Positions 1-11,189 of a stretch of DNA of 64,000 nucleotides are shown here, piece after piece (within the stretch, counting starts at the first letter, position 1; every line of letters begins with the position of its first letter). Origin of the DNA: Isoetes taiwanensis. Its lineage: Eukaryota > Streptophyta > Lycopodiopsida > Isoetales > Isoetaceae. Under the pieces are notes generated by a model that was not told where the DNA came from, made no database searches, and saw only the letters and a program-made list of their open reading frames with translations. The translations under genes were made by a program, and so were the position numbers. The stretch covers positions 11,241,072 to 11,305,071 of the forward strand of contig JAJEKV010000040.1 in the NCBI GenBank assembly GCA_021234155.1, read 5' to 3'.

Positions 1-741
1 TTCACGTTCGGGCGCTGCTAGGAATTAAACTCATAGAGATGGAGTTAGAGTGTCTACTTATATTGGGCCCAGGCCATTGTACTATATATATGGTAGGGAT
101 TAGCTCATAAGTTTTTAGATGAGTTTGAGTCTTGTCTCTCTTGATCTCCTCTCTATTTGAGCTCATGTATGTTCATCATTGATATCAAGGGGGCTTATCA
201 TTTTCCACTCTCATTGTTCTCTTTTGTTCACATTTTCTTCTTCTTGTTTTCTCTTGCAAATCCGTACGTGACATAGTCCCCAGGATTCTCTGTTAGATCC
301 AAGGGTCCTCCACAGGGGAGGCTGTCTCTTTGCGAGGAGTTCACGAACCAGACCCCAAACAATTATCTTAATGTTTGTTTTTGCGGAGTTAGGACAATGG
401 TAAAAGATTTGTAAAAGCTTGCCAATGGGGGTTCACTTTCACCGATCCTTAAATTTGCTTAGTAATGTATAGTTCTTTTGCAATCAAATGTTTATTCAAG
501 TATTTGATGTAACCATTCAGATTCAATATAGCTATCACCATTTATGTTATGTATTGGTTAATTAATTATTTGCATTAAAGGTAAGTTTAGATCACATTGC
601 TTAATTATTACATTGCATCATTGAGCATGCGACTACGCACTCATAAACTACACCATTGAAGTGAAATTGTCACGAGAAGGTTATGCGAACCCCTTCAATT
701 TGCTGGCTAATTGTGGTGTGTAGGGATGAATTTGGGAATCA
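1..741 (+). mobile_element. LTR, 3' portion, upstream of unit A
   Basis: This is the right-hand three quarters of the same LTR that is complete at 34274-35220 and 60214-61175. From about position 47 it aligns throughout with those copies, including the TATA box and the closing segment that ends in CA at 741, just before the primer-binding site. The first roughly 45 bases do not align convincingly, so either the window begins in a divergent stretch or the junction is disturbed. It would drive transcription of unit A. It differs from the other copies by many one- to three-base indels, mostly at C/G-containing sites. Confidence 0.8.
83..91 (+). promoter_or_regulatory. LTR TATA box (unit A)
   Basis: The TATATATAT run follows the sequence GGCCATTGTAC and is conserved at the same place in all three LTRs. 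It is the likely core promoter for retrotransposon transcription. Confidence 0.6.
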
Positions 742-744
742 ATT

Positions 745-756
745 TGGTATCAGATC
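745..756 (+). other. Primer-binding site, tRNA-iMet type
   Basis: TGGTATCAGATC starts three bases after the LTR end. Eleven of its twelve bases match TGGTATCAGAGC, the usual plant retroelement site complementary to the 3' end of initiator tRNA-Met. It would prime minus-strand DNA synthesis. Confidence 0.75.
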
Positions 757-1589
757 TAAAATTAAGCGACTTGTAAGAGGCACATCGGATATAATAAAAA
801 TCATGTTTTGGCCTTGGGATCCGCAGTTATAGACATTTCTTCATATGTTCACCATTTATGGGGCACCCACCTTAACTCTGTTTCCAAAAGGAGGCCTTTA
901 ATCTAGGCTCGATCTAGGGTGTTTGATAAAGTCTAGAATAGTCCATTCCTTATCCCTTCAGCTAAAGATTGTTTTGCGAGATCTAAAAGGTACAAATCAC
1001 TTCCCCAGCCAAATATTTGAGTGGATTGTCTTGGGAGAAGCACGCTTGCAACCAAGTGTGTTTTGATGTTATTGAGCCACATGTCTTGTATAAATCTATA
1101 AAGGTTTTAGGCCGGCCCATACAAAACTCTCTCACCTCCCTTATCGTGGCCAAAGAAGCCCACAGGCACTCCCAATTAGGTAATCCAAATGTTGTATGGC
1201 TTCAATTGGCGATAAAATTCTTGCTCGATTGCGAGCTCAATTCAATTCTCCCTGCAATAGCTATGGCTTCCAGAACACATTATATTCCAAATGGAGCTCT
1301 ATAGCACTAGAGCATCAATATCGGCATTAGAATAGCTAGAACTATGTTTTATGTGATTACCAAGAGATGTGTGCCTTATGAGGAAGAAGAATGTGATGTT
1401 CACACATCACATGCGATGCTGCGCCGCACATGTCATAGCGGCCACACCTTTGAAAGGCCGCCATCGACTCCGGGCACAGGATGATCCAGGTAGGCGGGAG
1501 TGTTCATTACATCCCCATCCCCTCTAAGGTAACTATAACAACATATTTGTTTGTTCTTCTCTTTATTGGCCTTTACCCATTTTTTTCTT
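757..1589. other. Unit A leader, no supported gene
   Basis: AT-rich leader sequence also present at 35236-36067 and 61191-62033. Short open frames occur on both strands at 1017-1304, but the three copies do not keep one reading frame, so I do not support a gene. No gag-like domain is visible. Confidence 0.5.
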
Positions 1590-2020
1590 GCAATAATCTT
1601 CTCAAACCTCGAGTCTAACATTGACCATTGGATCTCATATGCATTTACTACATGTCATTAGTTCCTTTACTTGACCAATTTTGCTTGCATGCATTTTGTT
1701 TTACCACCTTGGCATATTTTGAGCCTAGGTGGCATGTTTTAATTACACCTTGCATGTTTGAGACACCTTAGCGTAATTTGGAGCCTAAGTGGCATTTTGG
1801 AGCCTAAAAGTGGCAATAATCTTCTCAAACCTTAGTCTAACATTGACCCATATGCAGTACTACATGCCATTAGTTCTACTTGACCAATTTTGCTTGCATG
1901 CATTTTTCTTTACCACCTTGGCATATTTGAGCCTAGGTGGCATATACAAACCCACCTTGGTATGTTTGAGCCACCTTGGCATGTTGGAGACACTGCTTGT
2001 CATTTTCTTTTTGCCATACT
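1590..2020 (+). repeat. Two-copy tandem repeat of about 224 bp with CACCTTGGCAT sub-motifs
   Basis: The string CAATAATCTTCTCAAACCT occurs at about 1590 and 1814. Within each copy the motif CACCTTGGCAT followed by TTTGAGCC recurs several times. The same duplication is present in the other two units. Confidence 0.7.
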
Positions 2021-2454
2021 TTCTTGAATCCATGATCTAGAACTACATCCAACAAATATGTATCTATTATTTCCTCGATATCTTTCACATTAGATGTTTG
2101 TTGTTCTCATACTTAAGAATTAAGCCTACCTCTTTTCGTTTAGCCATGGCAACCTCCATCTTTAGATAAATTTGCTTTTTGCATTATACTCAAACAAAAG
2201 TAGGATGTCGAGGGCCCAATAGAAACAAAGAGCAAAAGCAAGAGCTGATTTAAAAACAATGGTTCCATGCCAATGCATAAAATAAAAAAGCAAAGTAATA
2301 CTTGATTTGATCCTTAGAACTAAATCTTGCCTAATATTTTACATCTAACCTCTTGAGGCCTTTAAAAGCTCGGTAACTTCGGATTCAAGCCGATTAAGGG
2401 AGCTTTTGGTTTTGATATTTTTGATGATGGAAAATCTAAGAGTTTGATATTTTA

Positions 2455-2714
2455 ATGGAAAATCAAGAGGAAGCATTGATAGCTTTGAAAAGATCATTTG
2501 ATATTACGCCACATGTTCAAATACTTACATTAAAAGAATCTTGAGGCACAACTTTTGCCATATGCAAGTATTGTTGGATTTGGCTAACGAATTAATAGAT
2601 GCAAATGGATGCTATACAATCAATTCAACCTATTTGATATTGCGAAATTTACTACTGATATTGCATTTTTCTAAAGAATGCATGACACCCATTTCTTGGC
2701 AAATGATGTTATAA
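2455..2714 (+). pseudogene. Small conserved reading frame, broken copy (unit A)
   Basis: This corresponds to the roughly 84-codon frame seen more clearly at 62961-63214. It starts with the same ATGGAAAATC context and ends at the same TAA after ATGATGTTA. Several small insertions and deletions shift the frame in this copy. The function is unknown. Confidence 0.25.
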
Positions 2715-4190
2715 TAATTGCCACAAAAACACAAAGAACATAGTTGCTAGTTGTACCTAGTCTACTTACATCAGTTAGTAGTACTAAAAATTGACCTTCT
2801 TAGTCTACTCATAGCAAGTTAGGAGTAGTGTATGCTGATAAAGTAAAAATGTGAAAGTCAAACACCTAACCTCTATATAAACATGAACCACGATCATGCG
2901 TTATGGCTAAAGCTTGTATTATGGCTTTTTGGCCGTGTATTGCAGCACATGTAGAGCATATTCCTTCCCCCATAAATCAGGCCCAAAGTGAGCCTTTTGC
3001 GAGTCAAACTTCGTGCTGTTGACGACTATGAGGGACATTATTAAAGCAAGACCATTACATAAAGAAAAGCGATTATTTTTCAGCGTAATGCGATGCAGTA
3101 GGAAAACAAGAAGGCCAATTATTGCATGGCAATACTCTGTGAGCAAGAACATGAACACCATGATGGAATGACTAGAGCTTGGGGAATCGAACCCCCGAGA
3201 TAAATCCAATGCCATGCCTTACCTGCATGCCACATTCGGACTATGCATAGGAGCCATCGAGCGCGCATGCCATTCACTTTCGACTCCAAGCTCCGGTTGC
3301 CAATGGCATGGATTGATGATCCTATCGTGGTTTTTTAGATTTTTGGAAGCCAACAAAGGCTTGTTGTTGATTAGTTAGTGAGCTTGGGGAATTGAACCTT
3401 AGCGCCAATGCCAATGCTCATCAGAGCATAAGGAGATCGGTGTAGGGGTCTCATATGCCAGGGCAAAGCCCTCTTGAAGCCCTAGGATGTTAGTAAAGAA
3501 TGCAAATGGACAAAGCATGTGCAAGACATAGCATAAGCGACAAAACATCACACATATTCATCCACCAGGCTTTCGAGAATGTACATGTGGCATGGAGCCC
3601 GCTATGGCTTGCACAAACAAGAACATTTCAAACACAATGGAGGGCTGACAGCCTGGATTCATGGGCTGTCAGGATCTTGGCTCCACGATCCGGCATCAAG
3701 GCTGGCTGGATTTCTAGCACGTCCATGACACAGCCAAGCTCATGTGAGACCTCAAAGCACACCAATTAGGATAACGGAGCACCAAGTTGCTCCCGAGGCA
3801 ACAGACATAAGCGGGTCAGTAGCCACATAAAAGCGATCCGAAATTTGCCTCGAGGATCCTAAGAGAAGCTGACTATTCGATGAGGTCCAAAATGCTAGAC
3901 CTAGCAATTTGTTATTAGTGTACATGCAAAAAAATAAAGGCATTTAATAATTAGAAAACTTACATAAATAAAGAAATAAAGAAATAAAAAAAAAGCAAAA
4001 ACCACGATTCACATTGAAAAAGATCATTGACATTAAAACTATTTACATTGTTGAATTAAAAGAAGAACTATATTGACATGTAAAAATGAAAATAAAAAAG
4101 AACATAAAAGAAGGGGCCTCGTCTTTCTTGGCGTCCCCTTCTTGTAGTAATAAAAAATATAGAGAATGGGCCTGCGTCTTTCCAACGACG
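2715..4190. other. Unit A leader between small frame and GAA tract
   Basis: AT-rich sequence shared with units B and C. It holds a tRNA-like B box near 3183 and a second, degenerate one near 3380. I see no gene. Short frames at 2919-3215 (minus) and 3500-3769 (plus) are not kept in the other units. Confidence 0.4.
3183..3193 (-). promoter_or_regulatory. tRNA-like box B (Pol III internal promoter motif)
   Basis: On the minus strand this reads GGTTCGATTCC, a perfect RNA polymerase III box B, inside a short stem like a tRNA T arm. A weak box A-like TGGCATGCAGG lies upstream on the same strand. No full tRNA cloverleaf is visible. It may be a decayed tRNA-derived SINE head or coincidence. Confidence 0.35.
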
Positions 4191-4212
4191 TCCTTCTTCC
4201 ATGGAAAAAAAT

Positions 4213-4405
4213 AGAAGAGGAAGAAGAAGAGGAGGAGGAAGAAGAAGAAGAAGAAGAAGAAAGAAGAAGAAGAAGAAGAAGAAGAAGAAGAAGAAGAAGA
4301 AGAAGAAGAAAGAAGAAAGAAGAAGAAAGAAGAAGAAAGAAAGAAAGAAAAGAAGAAGAAGAAGAAAGAAGAAAGAAAGAAAGAAGAAGAAGAAAGAGAA
4401 GAAGA
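4213..4405 (+). repeat. GAA/AAG trinucleotide tract (left of insertion, unit A)
   Basis: A purine tract of mostly GAA repeats with GGA and AAA interruptions. It is equivalent to the start of the tract at 38684-38858. Both strands are open across it only because the repeat has no stop codons. Confidence 0.9.
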
Positions 4406-4447
4406 GGAGATAGGAAAGAAGATTGAATAGAATGAGGAAAATGGAAG

Positions 4448-7167
4448 TGTCCTACATCGAGGGAGGGATGTGGGAGAAGAAGAAAAAGAAGAAAAGAAGA
4501 AGAAGGAAAAGAAGAGAAAATGGTCTCAAAATGTTGGGGCTGCTTATACGGCTTAAAAAGATGCAAATACTTAGCTAAGATGCTAAAATGTCAATGCAAA
4601 AATATTTTTGGTTAAAATCTTGCTATATAGGGGCATGAGCCCAAAAGAATTAATGTTAAAACGCTTAAGGTAGATTGCATGTCAAGGGGCATAGACCCAA
4701 AATTATGTTAAAACTTGTAAAGAGTGGTGCACCCTTTGACTATATTACTATTATTGTTGATAAATTTTCTATAGGTGGTTTTTGTGGGCATGCAAGAGGT
4801 GCCACATATGACCTTTAAGTAAATGGGTTGCATGTGCTTTTGCCAAACTTTTTGGGGGCAACAATAAAGCTTTAATATTGGATTTGAAGATACTAGTTAG
4901 GCCTACAAGAGGTGCAAGATTTTCTCATACGAATTATTTTGGTTACTTAAAGTTTGCATGCATAGCCATAGCGGCTTCCGTGAAGGTGGATATCTTTGAT
5001 AAAGGTAAAAAAGCTTTACATTTATTCTGATTTGGGTGGGCGTAAGAGAACGCCGGTATTTTGTGCCCTAAATAGTTGGCCGCCTTAGCACGCCCTAAGC
5101 CGCCTTGCATGCGCTGAGTTATGGGCGATGCGGACTATGAAAATGGATGACTACGATGTAACGGTTCCACGAACAACATAGCGAAGATTTTCTTTATCAT
5201 GCCGGATAACTTGATGGAATACTTCTCATTGTGATCATTACCTTTAAAGGTGGACATTTCTCACATTAGAGTGCATTTCAATGCCATAAAAGTTATTGCA
5301 TGCACCAGCGGTAAGCCCATGGCATTCAAAATAATTAGCCGAAATTGGTGGCCATGGATTTGATATTTTCTATGGATGTCGCTTTACACGAAATACTTGA
5401 GGTTTCAATGGAGTCACGCAAATGAATGGAACGGCTATGTATGGCGGGAGCATCCTATTGAGGTTCTTATGACCCGTCTTTCATTTCATTATTTAGTCAA
5501 AATCGGAAAAGAATGATTTATGTACATACCTCGTATGAGACGGTACAGTTGTTCTTCTTTGGCGGGGAAGCTAAATAAGGAGATTGCTTTGTGCATAGGT
5601 GCAACAATAACATACTTGAAAGGCCATTGAGTATGTTTATCACGGGGCTCATATACTAGGAAAGATTTTATTGCAGCTACACCAACATCTATGCCTTATG
5701 ACGGGGAAGTCTTAAGCTTGTTCTTTGGTTTTAAGATGCTAAAATCACGAAATGAATCGTTAATGTTGGTAGCACGCATAGTGCTTGCCTGATTTTGCCT
5801 AGGTTGAATTCTCTGTAGCGTGGCTTGTAACATGTATAACATGTCGGGATAAGCTATATGATGTCGAGGATAAGCTATGCGAAAAATAAACATTTGGGAG
5901 TTAATCCTTGCATTAAGAAATTTATGTAAAAGAGTCATGCGCATTTGCTTGCGGTCTGCCCATAGGGAGGTTATTTCAGGCAGTTTTAGTCCTGCCACTT
6001 CAAAAGGTATAATGGGAATCGAGGTATGCTAACTTCTTGACATTAGATTCTATGTGATTACGCGTCATTGATGTTAAGTTTGATTTCTGATTTAATCCCA
6101 TTTATTGGCTTAATTGATTACTTTGCTCAGGGCTGAGCAGGGCAGCTGCCTGTTTTCAATAATCTTAAAAACAGGATTTGGTTGGAAGTTTGTGTTCTTT
6201 GAGAACTAATAGTGGTTAACTTGGATGGTTAACTATCACAGTTGGATTGTGTTGTTGTGATCTAACCTTGATAGAAGCTGGCTTCTTCTACTCATTAGGG
6301 TAGTTTAGCTCTGAATTTCATCTAATTTAAAGTGAGGGTGAAGGAGAAGGCGGAGAGTTTGTAAAAGCTTACACGGCCAGGTGTATAGTTACCATGTTTT
6401 TGCTAGCTTATGCATTGTTTGGGTCGGGTAACCCGCGACTCTCTCTCTGGTTCATTTATTTTTAGGTAAAAGATCCAGCATTTGTAGCAAGGTTGTTAAA
6501 CATGGAATAGCAAACGTACCAAATTATTGGTGAGATCCTTCGGCTTTGGGATTATGAATACGAGAACATGAGCGGAATAATAGTTGTTTTGGATCTTCTC
6601 TTGCATTTTTTATGCTCTTTAGACGATATTATAGCATGGTTAAAGGGTCGGACCAATGGATTATGTATTCAGAGAAATGGCTGACTACAAGCTTAAGCTA
6701 TGATAGGAAAGCGATTATGAAAATCGATCATGAAAGTAACAAAGGGAATGAGTTTGAGTATTCAATCATATTAGAATAAAGTAAAGTAAAATCACATATG
6801 AATGTTATGTTCCACGATTTTTGAATTCATTACCAAGTTATGCATATATTGGAGTAAATGTTTTCTACTTTGGCTAATAATAAATGATTCGGCTCAAGTT
6901 AAAGGTTTAAGTTCAAGTTAAAGACAAAATGTAATACTTAAAGCTATCTAGTTAAAAAAGAAAGAAAAAGATATATGGATCAAAATTTATTTGGGAAGTG
7001 TACATTTTGTCATGATAAATCAAGATTAAATGGAAGTAGGAGTACCTGATGTGGCGGCTTAAAACACCGGGATAGATATTGGGAGACATGGTCTTACTTT
7101 TCACGAGCGAAGCGTTTAATGGTAGTTTTAGCATTATTTATGCGTAGTCTTTGTAAGAACATATTAG
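4448..7167. repeat. 2.7-kb direct repeat, left copy (LTR-like)
   Basis: It begins TGTCCTACATCGAGGG and runs to about CTTTGTAAGAACATATT before the middle segment. It aligns along its whole length with 7890-10640, with many small indels. It contains no long open frame. The 3' boundary is uncertain by about ten bases. Confidence 0.65.
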
Positions 7168-7889
7168 AAGAAGAAGCATGACATCTATTTCTTTGGAGGT
7201 ATTAAACCAACACATCATTCTGAAAACCATTAAACAATCTTTGATTCCTTATTTGGATGTAGCACAACTAAAAAGCTGTGTATGATCTATTATTCTGCAT
7301 TTGGAAGGTTTTGGTGAATACTATTAGTGAGTTAAGATATATATCTTTGGGGTAATGCTCTAATAGGGTTGTCTTATCTCACAGTTGTACCTTATGGCTG
7401 ACAAAGTAATACATAAGGTATTACGAGGAATTAAACTAAAAGATCGGCGACCATCTCTTTTTTGCTAACGAGTTAGATTGAGTTTATTTGCTTTATTATA
7501 AGAAATATGATTCACCATCTTTTTGATTCATTGAAAGCTATGGGTATAAAAATATAATATAAGGATGGTCTTAACTGATTGGGGCTTGTGGCCCATAGTG
7601 TCACTTTTACCTCTACATCTTTTAAAATTATGGATGTTGGCCCAATGTGCTAACTGTCAAATGCTAGTCTAATAAAATTGACCTTGGCCCATTGTGCCAT
7701 GGCCATGATATTTGGCACAATGCTAATAATAATAATAATAATATTAATTGTTTCAACTATAGGGTAATAAGATAGTTTGAACTACCTTTTTACGGTATAA
7801 GGATAGTTAGAGCTATCTATTTTCTAATACGGTGTAAGAGAGTAGGACCCACCTCTTTTTATAGGAGTCCTACTTCCTTATAAGATATG
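7168..7889. other. Middle segment between the 2.7-kb repeats
   Basis: AT-rich unique sequence with an (AAT)n stretch near 7726. It has no coding potential I can support. Its right end (CTTATAAGATATG) is not a polypurine tract and its left end does not match a tRNA 3' end. Confidence 0.5.
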
Positions 7890-10640
7890 TGTCCTACATC
7901 ACGAGGGAGGGATGTGGGAGAAGAAAAGAAGAAAGAAGAAGAAGAAAGAGAAGGGAAAAGAGAAAATGGTCTCAAAATGTTGGGGGAATTTGCTTGCTGC
8001 AGGCGGCAAGATAAATACTTAGCTAAGATGCTAAAATATCAATGCAAAATATTTTTGGTTAAAATCTTGCTATATGAGGGCATGAGCCCAAAAGGGTATG
8101 TTAAAAACTTGTAAAAGTGGTGCATGTCAAGGGGCATGAGCCCAAAAGAATTAATGTTAAAACTTGTAAGTGGTGCACCTTTGACTATGTACTATTATTG
8201 TTATTAAATTTTCTATAGGTGTTAGAAGTTTTTGTACAGGCATGCAAGAGTGCCACATATGACCTTTAAGTAAATGGGTTGCATGTGCTTTTGCCAAACT
8301 TTTGGGGGCAACTTGTAAAGGCTTTATGTGGTTTGAAGATCTTAATTAGGCCTACAAGAAGGTGCAGAGATTTATACATACGAATTATTTTGGTTACTTA
8401 GGGTTTTGCGTACATGGCCATATGAAATAGTGGTGGATATCTTTTGATAAAGGTAAAAAAGCTTTACATTGTTACAATTTGGGTGTGGGCGTAGAGAGAG
8501 GAGCATGGGGTATTTTGTGCCCTAAAATAGTTGGCATGCCAGCGCCCTAAACCATACTTGCACATGCTTTGAGTTATGGGCGATGCCGGACTATGAAAAG
8601 GAAATGGATGGAGCCGGTAGCCAGCGGTTCCACCAGGCTGGCACACTGGCGAAGATTTCTTTATCATGCCGGATAACTTGATGGAATACTTCTCATTGTG
8701 ATGCGTGCCTAAAGATTGGACATTTCTGTTACGGTGCATTTCAATGCCATAGCAAAGAGTTATTGCATGCACCTTTGGTAAGCCCATGGCATTCAAAATA
8801 ATGTGGCGAAATTGGTGGCCATGGATTTGATATTTTCTATGGATTATATCCTTTTACAAATATGAGGAGTTTCAATAGATCTGCAAATGAATGGACAAGC
8901 TATGTATGGCGGGGAGCATCCTATTAATTCTTATGGCCGTCTTTCATTTAGAGTATTTAGTCAAAATCGGAAGAATGATTTATGTACATACCTCGTATGA
9001 GGCAATTTGGTTGTTCTTAATAACTTCTTTGAGAGGCTAAATAAAAGGAGATTGCTTGTGCATAGGTGCAACAACATAACGAAAGGCCATTGAGTATGTT
9101 TATCTGAGCTCATATACTAGGAGAGATTTTATTGCGACTACACCAACATCTATGCCTTATGACACGGGAAGTCTTAAAGCATTTGTACGGTTTAAGATGC
9201 CCAAATCGTGATAGATTTATAACATTGCTTTGCATAGTGCTTGCTGATTTTGCCTAGGTTGAATTACTCACGTAGCGTGTAGCAACACAATGTATAACAT
9301 GTCGGGATAAGCTATGCATGATGTCGGGGATATTTATCACACGAGAAAATAAACATTTGAGTTAATCTGCATTGAAATTTATGTAAAGAGTCTTTATGCG
9401 TTTGCTTAGATTACGCCCATAGGAGGTTATTTGGTAGTTTAGTCACGCCCTTCAAAGTATAATGGGAATCTACGGGGAGTATGCTAACTTCTTGACATTG
9501 AATTCTATGTGATTACGCGTCATTGATGTTAAGTTTGATTTCTCACGATTTAATCCATTTATTAGCTTAATTGATTACTTTGCTTTCAGAGAATTTGAGC
9601 AGTACATTTTGTTTTCAATAATCTTAAAAGCGAGTTTGGTTGAAGTTTGTGTTCTTTGAGAAGCCAATAGTAAGTTAACTTGGATGGTTAACTATCACAG
9701 TTAGTTGTGTGTTGTTGTGATCCCAACCTTGATAAACTGGCTTCTTCTACTCATTAGGGTAGTTTGAAAGCTCACGAATTTCATCTAATTTCGAGAGAGT
9801 GTGTAGTAGGTGAAGGAAGCGAGAAGAGCGAGGAGAGTTGTAAAAACACACGTACAGTGTACCGTTACATGTTTTTTTGCTATACATGCATTGTTTAGGT
9901 GCGGTAACCACGACTCTCTCTCACAGTTCTATTTTGATAAAGATCTGCTTGTTGTAGCAAGGTTGTTAAACGACCGATAACCAAAACCGGTACAAATTAT
10001 TGGTGAGATCCTTCGGCTTTGGGATTATGAATGCGGGGGTACGAGCGGAATAGTTGTTTGAGGATCTTCCTTATGCGCATTTTTTATCATAACACAGGCG
10101 ATATTATAGCATGATTTAAAGGGGTGGACAATGGATTATGTATTCAAATGGCTGACCTAAGCTTAAGCTATGATAGAGGCCCGATTATGAAAATGCGATC
10201 CTTAGAAGTAACAAAGGAATGAGTTTGAGTATTCAATCATATTAAGAATAAAAGAGTGGCAAAATGTCAGCATGAATGTATGTTCCACTTGATTTTTTGA
10301 ATTCGCATTACAAGTTATGCATATATTGGAGTAAAATGTTTTCCTTTGACTAATATGCAGTAGATTCAGCTCAATTTAAGGTTTTAAGTTCAAGTTAAAG
10401 ACCAAAATGTAATACTTACAAAAGCCATCTAGTTAAAGAAAAGAAAAGATATATGAGGATCAATTTATTTGGGAAGTGTACATTTTGTCATGATAATCAG
10501 ATTAAATGGAAGTAGGAGTACGTGTAGCGGCTGGCTTAAAACACCGGGGATAGATATTGGGAGACATGGTCTTACTACGAGCGAAGCGTTTAATGGTAGT
10601 TTTAGCATTATTTATGCATAGTCTTTGTAAGAGCATATTC
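7890..10640. repeat. 2.7-kb direct repeat, right copy (LTR-like)
   Basis: It begins TGTCCTACATCACGAGGG and ends near CTTTGTAAGAGCATATTC, where it runs into a GAA tract. It pairs with 4448-7167. The minus-strand frame at 8464-8796 is not kept in the left copy, so I do not call it a gene. Confidence 0.65.
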
Positions 10641-10735
10641 GAAGAAGAAGAAGAAGAAGAAGAAAGAAGAGAGAAGAAGAAGAAGAAGAAAGAAGAAGAA
10701 GAAGAAGAAGAAGAAGAAGAAAAGAAGAAGAGGAA
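10641..10735 (+). repeat. GAA tract (right of insertion, unit A)
   Basis: This is the continuation of the GAA tract after the insertion. It is followed by the same GATAGGAAAG...TTGAATAGAATGAG sequence that also precedes the insertion at 4405-4435. Confidence 0.85.
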
Positions 10736-10745
10736 GAGGAGATAG

Positions 10746-11185
10746 GAAAGAAAAGATTGAATAGAATGAGAAAGTGGTGAAGAAGAAGAAGAAGAAGAAA
10801 ATGAATAGAAGATTGGAAGAAACTGACGAGGAAGATTAGAAGGAAGAAACCAATGATTGGAAGATCATTGGAAGAAGAAGGAGGAGGATTGATTCATACT
10901 AATAGTGAGGAAATGGATTGAAGAAAAACAAGGGATGGAAAGAAGAGGAGGATAGAAATGGGATGGATTGAAAACAAACAAGAAAAACAAGCCTAAATCT
11001 AATGAAACAACAAGCCTAATTCAAAAATAGAGTTGATTGATCCATTGAAATACCTTTTGGATGCTTGCTTGGCTTTGGAAGGGACGCAAGGATGATCGCG
11101 CCAAAATGCATACGAAAAACGCTCCTCCGGCCGCTTAGAACCAAAAAACTAGGCTGGCCCGGAGCTGGAAATACGTTTCGATAAA
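10746..11185. other. Purine-rich spacer (unit A)
   Basis: AG-rich sequence equivalent to 38860-39295 in unit B, then a short mixed stretch leading into the CACTA left arm. No gene is supported. Confidence 0.4.
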
Positions 11186-11189
11186 AAAT

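Larger units (their letters stand above)
4448..10640. mobile_element. Unit A-specific 6.2-kb insertion with long direct repeats
   Basis: This block is absent from unit B, where the GAA tract is uninterrupted. It consists of two direct repeats of about 2.7 kb (4448-7167 and 7890-10640) around a 0.72-kb middle. Each repeat begins TGTCCTACATC...GAGGGAGGGATGTGGGAG, which resembles the start of many plant LTRs. The layout fits a non-autonomous LTR element with a tiny internal region. I see no coding domain, primer site or polypurine tract. A GAA tract plus the following GATAGGAAAG...ATTGAATAGAATGAG segment occurs on both sides, so the event was not a simple insertion with a 5-bp target duplication. 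Confidence 0.6.

Noticed and set aside
3160-3260. A complete tRNA gene on the minus strand
   Set aside because: Only a T-arm-like stem with box B is present. No acceptor stem, D arm or anticodon arm could be folded by eye.
4120-4160. TTCTTGTAGTA resembling a CACTA terminus
   Set aside because: It has the same orientation as the right end and ends TAGTA, not TAGTG. Unit B reads TTCTTGTAATA. It cannot be the left terminus of this element.
4039-4566. Long Phe/Ser/Leu-rich minus frame and Glu/Arg/Lys-rich plus frames over the GAA tract
   Set aside because: Trinucleotide repeats keep all frames open. There is no conserved start or stop, and unit B shows the same effect with a different repeat length.
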